Below, one piece after another: positions 1 to 8,241 of a DNA stretch of 64,000 nt. The stretch comes from Phoenicibacter congonensis (lineage in GTDB: Bacteria > Actinomycetota > Coriobacteriia > Coriobacteriales > Eggerthellaceae). Position 1 is the stretch's first letter. Every line of letters begins with the position of its first letter. The notes below the pieces were generated by a model. It had not been told where the DNA came from. It saw nothing but the letters and a program-made list of their open reading frames with translations, and searched no databases. Made by a program: the position numbers and the translations under genes. The DNA lies in contig NZ_LT821227.1 of the NCBI RefSeq assembly GCF_900169485.1, forward strand, positions 1 to 64,000. Direction: 5' to 3'.

Positions 1-26
1 TGGCTCAACCGACGATTTCTGCATTC

Positions 27-564
27 ATGTCTGTCACCAGTGAAATTTATAGGCAGAGCTGTGAAAATTGAGTCAAAAAAGTCAAGATAATTAGTAAAAA
101 CGAATTTTTGCTACAAATGAACAATTCATAAAAACACCTTTATACAGGTAATTTCCCGATAAATCCCACAGTAAATTACCGATACATCACAAAATAATTG
201 AACGAACCAAGTCAACTGTAGTTACTAATCATTACATCTGCGAACAATGTGTTATGCCTACCACCAGTGCAAGATCAGTACGACATGACTGACACCAATG
301 AGACATGTCTGAAACCAGAACTAAAGACTATCATCTAATCCCGAATTCATGTCTGTCACCAATGTAACACGTTTGTCACTTTTGCGAATTTAGATCAGTC
401 TGATGCGTTTAAACCAATCCCGAATTCATGTCTGTCACCACCGCTTGAAGACTGTCATCAATGGCAGCACTGGCACATGCAATCTTGAATTCATGTCTGT
501 CACCAATGTAACACGTTTGTCGCCAGTGATACATGTCTGGCACCGACATTCAACGTGTGACACT
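27..564. repeat. Degenerate array with exact 20-bp period downstream of gpsA
   Basis: A 12-bp core close to ATGTCTGTCACC, usually followed by A(A/G)TG, recurs about a dozen times. Cores begin at 27, 254, 285, 305, 349, 369, 428, 448, 493, 513, 533 and 553. Within clusters the spacing is exactly 20 bp (285/305, 349/369, 428/448 and 493/513/533/553). Variants include ATGTCTGGCACC, ATGACTGACACC and ACGTTTGTCGCC. The stretch has no credible gene. The unit resembles the GTGTCTGGCACC-type REP sequences that accompany RAYT transposases in other bacteria, but no transposase is in the window, so that link is only a suggestion. Confidence 0.85.
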
Positions 565-566
565 AT

Positions 567-1565
567 TTAAAACTCTTGTTTTAAAGGACGCGAAGCTAAG
601 ACTTTCACTTGCTCTAGCACATTTGCCCCATTCCATATAATGTCGTTAATCATGTTTGTAATCGGAAGTTCAACATTAAATTTCTTGGAGAGTGTTTGCA
701 GATTCTGCGCAGCGACAGCGCCTTCAACAATCATCTTTGTGTCATGTTTAAAATCATCGAGCGTCTTGCCTTTCGAAAGATAGTCCTCTCCGAATCGTCG
801 GTTTCTCGAATGTCTTGACATGCAAGTCACAACCATATCGCCGATTCCCGCAAGACCCTGGCATGTCCTCTCATCTCCACCTGCGCTTTTAACCATACGA
901 CTCATCTCAGCGACACCGCGCGTGATAATCAGAGCCGCAGTATTATCTCCAAAACCGAGCCCATAACAAAGCCCCACTGCTATAGCTATAACATTCTTAA
1001 AGGTTGCACACAACTCAACACCATAGACGTCTGTCATAGTGTAAACACGAAAATATTCAGAAGAAAAAACGTCACGGATTCTGTTCGCAAGTTCAAGATC
1101 AGAGCAGGCGCAAGTTGCTGCACTGTAGACCTGTTTTATCACCTCTTCTGCGTGGGTTGGACCACTAAGAACAGCGATTCTTCTCTCATTCCCCAAAACA
1201 TCTGCTAAGACTTCGCTAGAAAGCAGTCCAGTGTCGTGTTCGGCGCCTTTAGAACAAATCACAATAGGTAAATCATCGTCGACAAAAGCCTTAAAACCCT
1301 CGGCAGTTGAACGTAAAAATTGTGATGGAGTCACCACAACACAGAGTTTTGCTCCATCTAAAGCCTCCTCAAAAGAATTTGTCGCCTTAATCCTGTCATC
1401 AAGAACTATGCTTGAGAGATAAATGGGGTTCTTGTGGGATATGTTAATCCCCTTCTCAACTTCAGGCTCAAGAGCCCACAGCATTATGTCATTTCCATTC
1501 TTCGCAAGAAGTTGAGACAGAGCACATCCCCAAGAGCCAGCTCCAATTACAGCTATCTTCGACAC
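567..1565 (-). CDS. gpsA: Glycerol-3-phosphate dehydrogenase [NAD(P)+]
   Basis: Cytoplasmic enzyme that reduces dihydroxyacetone phosphate to sn-glycerol 3-phosphate, the backbone for phospholipid synthesis. At 332 aa it has the usual length. The N-terminal Rossmann motif GAGSWGCAL lies at residues 8-16, the conserved catalytic-lysine segment ATFKNVIAIAVG is near residue 190, and the substrate-binding SRNRRFGE is near 255. The start is GTG at 1563-1565, preceded by a good GAGGTGAG ribosome site. Transcription runs from der and plsY, which make the matching acyltransferase step, but a 566-bp repeat-filled gap separates it from plsY, and a second repeat array follows its stop. It may therefore depend on its own promoter. 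Confidence 0.96.
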   Translation of the reverse strand: MSKIAVIGAGSWGCALSQLLAKNGNDIMLWALEPEVEKGINISHKNPIYLSSIVLDDRIKATNSFEEALDGAKLCVVVTPSQFLRSTAEGFKAFVDDDLPIVICSKGAEHDTGLLSSEVLADVLGNERRIAVLSGPTHAEEVIKQVYSAATCACSDLELANRIRDVFSSEYFRVYTMTDVYGVELCATFKNVIAIAVGLCYGLGFGDNTAALIITRGVAEMSRMVKSAGGDERTCQGLAGIGDMVVTCMSRHSRNRRFGEDYLSKGKTLDDFKHDTKMIVEGAVAAQNLQTLSKKFNVELPITNMINDIIWNGANVLEQVKVLASRPLKQEF

Positions 1566-1675
1566 TTTCTCACCTCACAACTATTAAAGTTTCGAATCAT
1601 ATTTAGTATATTGTCTCATGCAAACAAACATCTTTTTGCAATTTGAGTCATGTTTCCATCAAGTATGTTAAGTAT

Positions 1676-2095
1676 TTTTTATGTCTGGCACCAGTGCATC
1701 ATGACTGTCACCAGTGCATACAGCGCAAACATTCAAGACTGTCACCAGTGTAAAATTTCTAGCACCATCGTGAAGAAAGATACAAAAAATCATGTCTGGC
1801 ACCATTGGCAGACTTCTATCTCCCCCGACAAATCCAACTTATATGAATCAAGTATAAATTTGGGCATAGTGGTTGACAGTATTCGTTGGGTTAATGCAAT
1901 TTATGTCTGGCACCATTGCATCAGTATTATTTATGTCTGGCACCAGTGCATCATGACTGTCACCAGTGCATACAGTGTAAACATTCAAGACTGACACCTG
2001 TGTAAAATTTCTAGCACCATCATGAAGAAAGATACAAAAAATCATGACTGTCACCAGTGCGGACAGTGCAAACATTCATGACTGACACCGTTGTG
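1676..2095. repeat. 20-bp-unit repeat array with a ~125-bp internal duplication, between plsY and gpsA
   Basis: Cores related to ATGTCTGGCACC begin at 1681, 1701, 1735, 1755, 1792, 1903, 1933, 1953, 1987, 2007, 2044 and 2078. The sequence from 1681 to about 1805 is repeated with few changes from 1933 to about 2057 (offset 252 bp), preserving the internal spacings 20, 34, 20 and 37 bp. This shows the array grew by block duplication as well as by single units. It belongs to the same family as the array at 27-564, so gpsA is bracketed by the repeats. The open frames across it are repeat translations, not genes. Confidence 0.85.
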
Positions 2096-2131
2096 AAACG
2101 ACGTAGCCGCCACTGTAGTAGCTGCAAGCAA

Positions 2132-2794
2132 CTAGTTGTCGCTCTTCTTCGAAGCTCCTATTTTTCGCTCTGTTCCATTTTTAATGCGCACAATATTGCC
2201 GCGATGCGCCCAGATAACGACAAGACCCGCTACGCTTAAGATGAGCGCAGGAAGCGGGCTATTCCAATGGGTAACAAACGCAGCTAAAGGATAAAGCGCA
2301 GCTGCGGTCACCGAACCCGCTGACACATATTTCGTGGCCAAAACTACAAGTAAAAAAGCTCCAAAGAGTATACAAGCTACCGGAACGCTCATGGAAATGA
2401 AGCTAGCTCCAAACGCGGTTGAAATTCCTTTTCCACCTTTCCAACCAAGCCATGGACAAAAAATGTGGCCCATAGTTGCAAAAAAAGTTGCCAAAGCCGC
2501 AGTCAGCTCCGCTGGGTTTTCACAAAGCGGAAATTGAGCACCAGTTAAAAAAATTGGAGCAACATAGAGCCCAATTGCGGCAGCAAGCATGCCTTTCAAA
2601 AAATCACCAACAAAAACGGCTCCTCCGCCGACTTTGCCCATTGATCTCATCGAGTTAGTAAAGCCAATGTTTCCAGAGCCTTCATCTCTAACATCCTTAT
2701 GAAAAAAGACTTTAGAAATCAAAACGCCGCAAGGAATCGAGCCTAGCAAAAAAGATACAAGCGACAAAAGCAGTAAAACAGCTATATTCTGCAA
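2132..2794 (-). CDS. plsY: Acyl-phosphate:glycerol-3-phosphate acyltransferase PlsY (intact copy)
   Basis: Integral membrane enzyme that acylates the sn-1 position of glycerol 3-phosphate using acyl phosphate, the first step of phosphatidic acid synthesis. It has 220 aa and several hydrophobic segments, the first at residues 4-26. Family motifs are GSGNIGFTN (residues 40-48; usually GSGNPGATN) and GHIFCPWLGWKGGKG near residue 110. The start is TTG at 2792-2794 with AAAGGA eight bases upstream. This is the only full-length copy and the last in transcription order after der and two truncated copies. The 212-bp repeat covers its first 68 codons. Confidence 0.94.
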   Translation of the reverse strand: MQNIAVLLLLSLVSFLLGSIPCGVLISKVFFHKDVRDEGSGNIGFTNSMRSMGKVGGGAVFVGDFLKGMLAAAIGLYVAPIFLTGAQFPLCENPAELTAALATFFATMGHIFCPWLGWKGGKGISTAFGASFISMSVPVACILFGAFLLVVLATKYVSAGSVTAAALYPLAAFVTHWNSPLPALILSVAGLVVIWAHRGNIVRIKNGTERKIGASKKSDN

Positions 2795-3006
2795 CTCTCT
2801 AATCCTTTCAAAAAATCACCAACAAAAACGGCTCCTCCGCCGACTTTGCCCATTGATCTCATCGAGTTAGTAAAGCCAATGTTTCCAGAACCTTCATCTC
2901 TAACATCCTTATGAAAAAAGACTTTAGAAATCAAAACGCCGCAAGGAATCGAGCCTAGCAAAAAAGATACAAGCGACAAAAGCAGTAAAACAGCTATATT
3001 CTGCAA
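2782..3006 (-). pseudogene. Truncated plsY copy (middle repeat unit)
   Basis: An N-terminal fragment of PlsY: 68 residues identical to the intact protein, then a six-residue junk tail (LESCRI) and a stop, because the 212-bp unit is not a multiple of three. It keeps the TTG start (3004-3006) and the same AAAGGA ribosome site, and its stop overlaps the start of the intact copy by 13 bp, so ribosomes could pass from one copy to the next. The peptide holds the first membrane segment and the GSGNIGFTN motif but not the rest of the active site. It is probably non-functional. Confidence 0.9.
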
Positions 3007-3218
3007 CTCTCTAATCCTTTCAAAAAATCACCAACAAAAACGGCTCCTCCGCCGACTTTGCCCATTGATCTCATCGAGTTAGTAAAGCCAATGTTTCCAG
3101 AGCCTTTATCTCTAACATCCTTATGAAAAAAGACTTTAGAAATCAAAACGCCGCAAGGAATCGAGCCTAGCAAAAAAGATACAAGCGACAAAAGCAGTAA
3201 AACAGCTATATTCTGCAA
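2994..3218 (-). pseudogene. Truncated plsY copy (der-proximal repeat unit)
   Basis: This is the first plsY start after der: TTG at 3216-3218, five bases after the der stop codon (3223-3225), with the ribosome site inside the last der codons. It encodes 68 PlsY residues plus the tail LESCRI and stops inside the next unit. It differs from the other copies by one substitution (DKGSGN for DEGSGN). A longer reading frame begins upstream inside der, but the TTG used by the other copies is the natural start. It is likely a duplication scar, though a membrane peptide may be made. Confidence 0.9.
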
Positions 3219-3222
3219 CTCT

Positions 3223-4560
3223 CTAATCCTTTCCGCGCATAAATATCTTGATTGGCGTTCCACTCAAATCAAATGAATCCCGCAGCTTATTCTCCAAAAA
3301 CCGCTTGTAATTAGGCGTTACTATGTCGGGGCGGTTGCAAAAAATTTGGAAAGTCGGCGGTTTTACACCACTTTGAGTAATATATTTCATGCGAAGAATG
3401 GCCTTTCCAGAAGTGATAGTGTGACCTGAACTTCGTATGTCTGCAAGCCATTCGTTCAATTTGGCAGTGGATAATTTTTTGCAGTAATTGTCATATGCTA
3501 TGTTTATTGAATCCCAAATCTTATCGACTTTCTTTCCTGTCAAGGCAGAAATAGACTGAATTGGAGCATAACTAGCAAACTGCATAAATTCTTCAAGGTC
3601 AGCGCGAATTTCTTTCTTCGCTTCTGCGCCTTCTACAGCATCCCACTTATTAAGAGCAATGCACATAGCGCAGTGCTTCTCTTCTGCATAATTTGCAACA
3701 CGCTGATCTTCGTTCGTGATGCCAAGCGTGCCATCGACAACAAGTACAGCAACGTCAGCCCTATCAATTGCACGCATTGCTCGCACATAACTGAAATATT
3801 CCACATTGTCGTCAATCTTTGATTTCCTGCGCAAGCCAGCTGTGTCAATAATGCGATAGGTTCGCCCCTCATGTTCAACGACTGTGTCTATCGCGTCGCG
3901 GGTCGTTCCGGCGACATCACTAACAATAGAGCGGTTCTGATCGGTAAGCTTGTTAGTCAAAGTAGACTTACCAGCGTTAGGACGCCCTATTATCGCAACA
4001 TTAATGAAATCATCTTCCTCACCAATAAAAGAATCCGCTTCGTCTTGATCTTGCTCAGCAACTCGTTTCAAATCGTCAACAACAATGTCTAGAAGATCCC
4101 CCGTTCCATGGCCATGAACAGCGCTGACGGCGATTGGCTGTCCGAAACCAAGCGACATGAAATTCCAAATCTCGCCTTCATCATCGGGGTTGTCCATTTT
4201 ATTGACAGCTAAATGAACTTGTTTTTTTGTTTTCTTCAAAAGACAAGCAACGTCCTGGTCATCAGATTGAATTCCAACTTTTCCATCTACCAAAAAAACA
4301 ATGGAATCAGCCTCTTCTGCCCCCATCAGAGCAGAACTGCGAATGTCCCCTTTAAAACAGTCGTCGTCCGACATCTCAAGTCCGCCGGTGTCAATCAAAT
4401 CAAAAGCAACACCGTTCCACTCGCAAGGGTGGTATGTGCGATCGCGGGTCACACCACGACGCTCGTGAACAATCGCCTCGTCTCTCTCGCACAAACGATT
4501 AACAAGTGCCGACTTGCCAACATTTGGCCTTCCTACTATTGCAACTTTTAAATTCTTCAT
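3223..4560 (-). CDS. der: Ribosome-associated GTPase Der (EngA)
   Basis: Essential double-GTPase needed for 50S ribosomal subunit assembly. Its 445 aa match the family. Two G domains are visible: GRPNVGKSALVNRL near residue 10 with DTGG, NKMD and a later SAL element, and GRPNAGKSTLTNKL near 193 with DTAG and NKWD. The C-terminal KH-like domain ends in RGKD. Its stop lies just before the first plsY start, so der and plsY appear translationally coupled. Confidence 0.97.
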   Translation of the reverse strand: MKNLKVAIVGRPNVGKSALVNRLCERDEAIVHERRGVTRDRTYHPCEWNGVAFDLIDTGGLEMSDDDCFKGDIRSSALMGAEEADSIVFLVDGKVGIQSDDQDVACLLKKTKKQVHLAVNKMDNPDDEGEIWNFMSLGFGQPIAVSAVHGHGTGDLLDIVVDDLKRVAEQDQDEADSFIGEEDDFINVAIIGRPNAGKSTLTNKLTDQNRSIVSDVAGTTRDAIDTVVEHEGRTYRIIDTAGLRRKSKIDDNVEYFSYVRAMRAIDRADVAVLVVDGTLGITNEDQRVANYAEEKHCAMCIALNKWDAVEGAEAKKEIRADLEEFMQFASYAPIQSISALTGKKVDKIWDSINIAYDNYCKKLSTAKLNEWLADIRSSGHTITSGKAILRMKYITQSGVKPPTFQIFCNRPDIVTPNYKRFLENKLRDSFDLSGTPIKIFMRGKD

Positions 4561-5118
4561 TTTGTCTTTCTTAACTAGTTAAAGATTCATTAAACCCGAT
4601 AAAGTTTTTGCCTAACGTGAATTCTATCAACAAAACGAACATACACAAAGTGATGCTATATGCTAAGCAACCGCTACCAGATCCCGACAGCGTAACCATA
4701 CCTACAGTCCTCTTGGTTAACGCAAAATAAAACTGACCTAGTCATAAAACAGCTAAATCTATAACCCCCCAAAACTCTAACAGAGCTTTAATGAACAACG
4801 CAGGCTAAACTTCTTCAATTAGTACGCACATTTGCGCGAGCTATTCAATTCGAGTTGTGCCCTCAATTTAGCTTGCACGTTTGAGGAAGACATGGGCACA
4901 TTGTTATTAAAGCCACGAGATTATGGCAAAAATTGGGACAAATGCCAAAATCTCATCGGCAAGGCGCATACTTGGTTCGCCATAAAAGCCAACAAGCAGC
5001 TCCAGGATAATCACTAACACGTCGTCACACCCTGCAAAAGCAGGCATCACATTAGCTTGCGCCGCACATTATCGATGCGAGCATCTCACAAAACTACAAC
5101 CTCTCGGTACCAAAAACC
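4561..5118. other. Gene-poor intergenic region (558 bp)
   Basis: This lies between der and the alcohol dehydrogenase, both on the minus strand, so it should hold the der promoter. No RNA family, repeat or strong terminator was recognised. The only item of note is a 46-codon minus-strand frame at 4907-5047 (ATG start, no clear ribosome site) whose translation is strongly hydrophobic with two possible membrane stretches. It could be a small membrane protein, the relic of a gene or chance. Confidence 0.5.
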
Positions 5119-6300
5119 CTAGAGAGCGCTCTTGTAGATGTTTACTGCGTCTCCCATAGTAAGTTTCTTAAATGAACCAAAAAGCTCACCTTTGTTTTCC
5201 TTTAAAGTAGGAAGCATTTTTTCAATGTCGTCTTCCACAAATCCAAACTCTGAAAGCCTTGTTGGCATGTTCATCGAAACAAAAAATTCACGCGTAGCCC
5301 GAATCGCAGCACGGGCGTCGGCCTCAATGTCGTCAGTTGTGGTAATTCCAAAAACTTCTCTGCCATAAAGCGCAAATCTAGCAGGGTTTTCTTTGTAAAC
5401 ATAATCCATCCATGCAGGAAAAAGAACAGCCAACCCCGCTCCGTGGGTCACGTCTGGCTTTAATGCCGACAGCTCGTGTTCCATGCCATGGGTCGCCCAA
5501 TCTTCATGTCGACCACATCCAGCAATTCCATTGTGACACAAGGCACCTGCCCACATGATGTTTGCACGCGCATCATAGTTATCAGGCTCCTCTAAAACTC
5601 GGAGAGCGTTAGCACGAATCGTCTTCATGAGCGACATGTTCAAGTTGTCTGTAGCTGGAATGTTTTCTGCATCGTCAAAGAAACGCTCTAGAAGGTGAGC
5701 AAACATGTCGGTACAACCCGCAGCAGTTTGATAGGCTGGAAGGCTCATAGTGAGTTCAGGATTCAAAAAAGCAAATTTTGGACGGTTAATGTCGGATCCA
5801 AAACCAGTTTTTAATCCCAACTCATCATTTGAAATTACTGAGTTTTTGGACGATTCACTTCCTGCGGCAGGAATAGTTAACACGACCGCAATTGGTAAGG
5901 CCTCTGTAACGGGTATTTTTTTGCACACAAAATCCCAGGGGTCACCATCATAGTGAGCAGAATCAGCTATACACTTAATCGAATCAATCACTGACCCACC
6001 GCCGACGGCAATCAAATAGTCAATATCATGTTCTTTGCAGAGTTTTTGACCTTCACGAACAAGGCTAATCTCGGGGTTTGGTCGAACTCCACCAAGATCA
6101 ACCCATTCAACACCAGCGTCTTCTAGTGACTTTTCAACTTTATCAATCAAACCTGACTCTTTAGCGTGGTGACTTCCAAAATGAATCAATGCGCGTTTTG
6201 CTCCGGCTTCTTTTAATCTTTCTCCGACTTTGAGCTCAGCATCCTTTCCAAAAATAAATCTTGTTGGAGAATAAAATTCAAAATCATTAAATGCTGTCAT
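5119..6300 (-). CDS. Iron-dependent alcohol dehydrogenase (BdhA/YqhD type)
   Basis: A cytoplasmic NAD(P)H-dependent group III alcohol dehydrogenase, likely reducing aldehydes to alcohols during fermentation. At 393 aa it has the usual length. The cofactor-binding GGGSVIDS lies near residue 93, and metal-binding residues sit in GCTDMFAHLLERF and HEDWATHGMEHEL. The start is ATG at 6298-6300 with GGAGGGG four bases upstream; a longer frame starting seven codons earlier has no such site. It stands alone between gaps on both sides. The substrate cannot be told from sequence; butanol and ethanol dehydrogenases are both possible. Confidence 0.92.
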   Translation of the reverse strand: MTAFNDFEFYSPTRFIFGKDAELKVGERLKEAGAKRALIHFGSHHAKESGLIDKVEKSLEDAGVEWVDLGGVRPNPEISLVREGQKLCKEHDIDYLIAVGGGSVIDSIKCIADSAHYDGDPWDFVCKKIPVTEALPIAVVLTIPAAGSESSKNSVISNDELGLKTGFGSDINRPKFAFLNPELTMSLPAYQTAAGCTDMFAHLLERFFDDAENIPATDNLNMSLMKTIRANALRVLEEPDNYDARANIMWAGALCHNGIAGCGRHEDWATHGMEHELSALKPDVTHGAGLAVLFPAWMDYVYKENPARFALYGREVFGITTTDDIEADARAAIRATREFFVSMNMPTRLSEFGFVEDDIEKMLPTLKENKGELFGSFKKLTMGDAVNIYKSAL

Positions 6301-6479
6301 AGCCCCTCCAAATCTACACACAAAAGATTATTTATTACAAAACTAGTATAAAACATGCCCATTAAATTCCCCTATCCAAGCGCTTTTCGCAAAATAAACG
6401 CAAAAATTGGAGAGCAAAAACTCAGCAAAAGAACAACGTTTCTATTCCGTGAGATAAAGAAGAAATGCAATCAAACTCT

Positions 6480-7403
6480 TTAGGAAGCTACAAAATTTTT
6501 ATCTAAAAAAGATTCGAGCTCATCAATCTGAGAAGCAGGTGTGGAAGCACCAGCAGTTATACCGATTAAAAATTCAGAATCAAAGTTTTCACATAAAATC
6601 TTGCGAATATAGTCAACTAACGCGTCTAATTCCACCATTGATTCAATATGAAAGCAATGCTTGCATTTTTCTTGACAGAGTTCAAATAGACGCCGGGTGT
6701 TTGCCGACTTTTTCCCACCTAGAACAATCATTACATTGGCTTTAGCCGACAAGTCAAGTGCTGCCTCCTGCCGTTCTTTCGTTGCATTGCAAATTGTGTT
6801 CTTGATTTCCAGGTTTTGGGAACCCTCTGGCGAAAAAGGTTGCTTCTGTCCCCGGTTCATTCTTTTTTTAACTTCGCGCACAATTTTTGAAAAAGTTTCT
6901 TCAGATTGCGTGGTTTGCGAAACAATTCCTACACTATGCGGATAAGAATCTGGAAGATTATCAACATCCGGAACTAAGACAACTTTGGTTGCACCCTGTT
7001 TTGCATATTCAACAATCGCCTCAACCTCAGGATGCCCTTCCTCACCGACGACAATCACAAGTTCATGTCTCTCGCCTAAATTCTTAGCAGAAAGCTGTGC
7101 TTTTTTGACATAAGGGCATGTTGCATCGATTACTTTTGCATGTTTCTCAATCTCTCGCTCAACGCTTGGTTTAACACCATGTGATCGCAAAACGACAGTT
7201 CCACATGCCTCAGCCGGCGATTTGATAACAGAGACACCCCTGCTAGAAAAATCATTAACGACTATTGGATTGTGAATAATCTCACCAAATGTAGATACAT
7301 TTTGTTCACTGTCAATAGCTTTGCTCGTTAACTCTAACGCGCGCACAACTCCATAACAAGCCCCTGCAGGATTGGCACAAACTACTTTTACCCTAGCACC
7401 CAC
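6480..7403 (-). CDS. ispH: 4-hydroxy-3-methylbut-2-enyl diphosphate reductase
   Basis: Last enzyme of the methylerythritol phosphate route, an Fe-S protein making IPP and DMAPP. It has 307 aa. The three cluster cysteines are present: ANPAGACYGV (Cys16), DATCPYVKK (about residue 95) and NTICNATKERQ (about 205). Conserved histidines are seen in EIIHNP and RSHGVKP. The start is GTG at 7401-7403, overlapping the end of the acyltransferase gene by 11 bp, which points to translational coupling with cmk-plsC. Confidence 0.96.
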   Translation of the reverse strand: MGARVKVVCANPAGACYGVVRALELTSKAIDSEQNVSTFGEIIHNPIVVNDFSSRGVSVIKSPAEACGTVVLRSHGVKPSVEREIEKHAKVIDATCPYVKKAQLSAKNLGERHELVIVVGEEGHPEVEAIVEYAKQGATKVVLVPDVDNLPDSYPHSVGIVSQTTQSEETFSKIVREVKKRMNRGQKQPFSPEGSQNLEIKNTICNATKERQEAALDLSAKANVMIVLGGKKSANTRRLFELCQEKCKHCFHIESMVELDALVDYIRKILCENFDSEFLIGITAGASTPASQIDELESFLDKNFVAS

Positions 7404-8241
7404 CGAGAAGTTCCTCCGTTGTGTGATGAATGTGCAGGTTCTTTACCTCTTCGACATCAGAATAGTCAATATCATTAGGAAAAAGAGTTTTCATATCGAC
7501 TTGTTCAGGCTTAATCGCATCCCTAAGCGCAAAAACCTCTCGCATAGCCCACCAACTGCAAATCGCAAGCCTATCTTTCTTCTCAAAACAGTCAAAATCA
7601 GAGAGCAAAATCGGATCTCCATATTCAATTTCAACTTTTGGAAAGTGCAAGCGCTCACCCTTTTTCTTAATCTTCCCAACATTTCTAAATGCACAAGGAA
7701 TGATTGGAGCATCACCAGCCATCTTAGCTATGAACGCAAAGCCGGAATGAAGCGAGAGATCAGCCGTTCCGCGCCCTCTTCTTGTGCCTTCAGGCATAAT
7801 CGTAACCATTTCTTTGCGTTGCAGCATCTTTACGGCACGCTTTAAAGATTTTCTGTCGGAAGTTTCACGCGAAATTGGGAATGCACCGGCACGCGCAATG
7901 ATTTGCCTAGCAATCCATGGCTTACCTTCGAAAAGAGTCTCGCGAGCAACAATTCGTGGACAGCATTTGGGGCGAGGTCCAAGAAAAGCAAACACAGCAT
8001 CAAGATAGGATTCATGATTTGCGATTATTATGCATCCGCGTTTGTCTTTAAAATCAGTAACTTTTCTCTTGTTAATAACTTTATAACGAAACGCGACTTT
8101 TGCAATAAAACCCAGCACAAAGAAAGCAAACCAACTAAACCAGTGGGTAATTCTGCGTTTAATTGGGATGCCCTCTTTATCAACGTTAAACTCTCCATCA
8201 AAGGGAAGGTCAAACATTTCCTCGGTTCGAAGTATTTTCAT
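7393..8241 (-). CDS. plsC: 1-acyl-sn-glycerol-3-phosphate acyltransferase (PlsC family)
   Basis: Membrane-associated enzyme that acylates lysophosphatidic acid to phosphatidic acid. It has 282 aa, with a hydrophobic anchor around residues 34-50. The catalytic HX4D box is NHESYLD (about residue 75) and the substrate-binding box is PEGTRRGRG (about 150). It begins directly after the cmk stop codon and overlaps ispH. The order cmk-plsC-ispH is a familiar grouping in Coriobacteriia and related Gram-positives (recalled, not checked). Confidence 0.93.
   Translation of the reverse strand: MKILRTEEMFDLPFDGEFNVDKEGIPIKRRITHWFSWFAFFVLGFIAKVAFRYKVINKRKVTDFKDKRGCIIIANHESYLDAVFAFLGPRPKCCPRIVARETLFEGKPWIARQIIARAGAFPISRETSDRKSLKRAVKMLQRKEMVTIMPEGTRRGRGTADLSLHSGFAFIAKMAGDAPIIPCAFRNVGKIKKKGERLHFPKVEIEYGDPILLSDFDCFEKKDRLAICSWWAMREVFALRDAIKPEQVDMKTLFPNDIDYSDVEEVKNLHIHHTTEELLGGC

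Larger units (their letters stand above)
2592..3227. repeat. 212-bp tandem triplication of the plsY 5' end
   Basis: Three head-to-tail units of 212 bp lie at 2592-2803, 2804-3015 and 3016-3227, each starting with CCTTTC on the plus strand. They differ at only a few positions, for example TTCATC versus TTTATC and AGAGCC versus AGAACC, so the event is recent. The junction sits at a 6-bp microhomology (GAAAGG on the coding strand) shared between the last codons of der and codon ~66 of plsY. This suggests slipped or illegitimate duplication followed by unequal recombination. Confidence 0.97.

Noticed and set aside
27-564. CRISPR-like regular repeats
   Set aside because: The cores are only 12 bp, are degenerate and are separated by 8 bp; no 25-40 bp spacers and no cas genes are present.
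1650-1994. Plus-strand 114-codon frame with repeated residues
   Set aside because: It is the translation of the nucleotide repeat array, with no ribosome site and no family match.
4870-4910. RNase P RNA-like GAGGAAGACATGGGCACA string
   Set aside because: It only loosely resembles the conserved GAGGAAAGTCCGGGC, and no matching partner elements are nearby.
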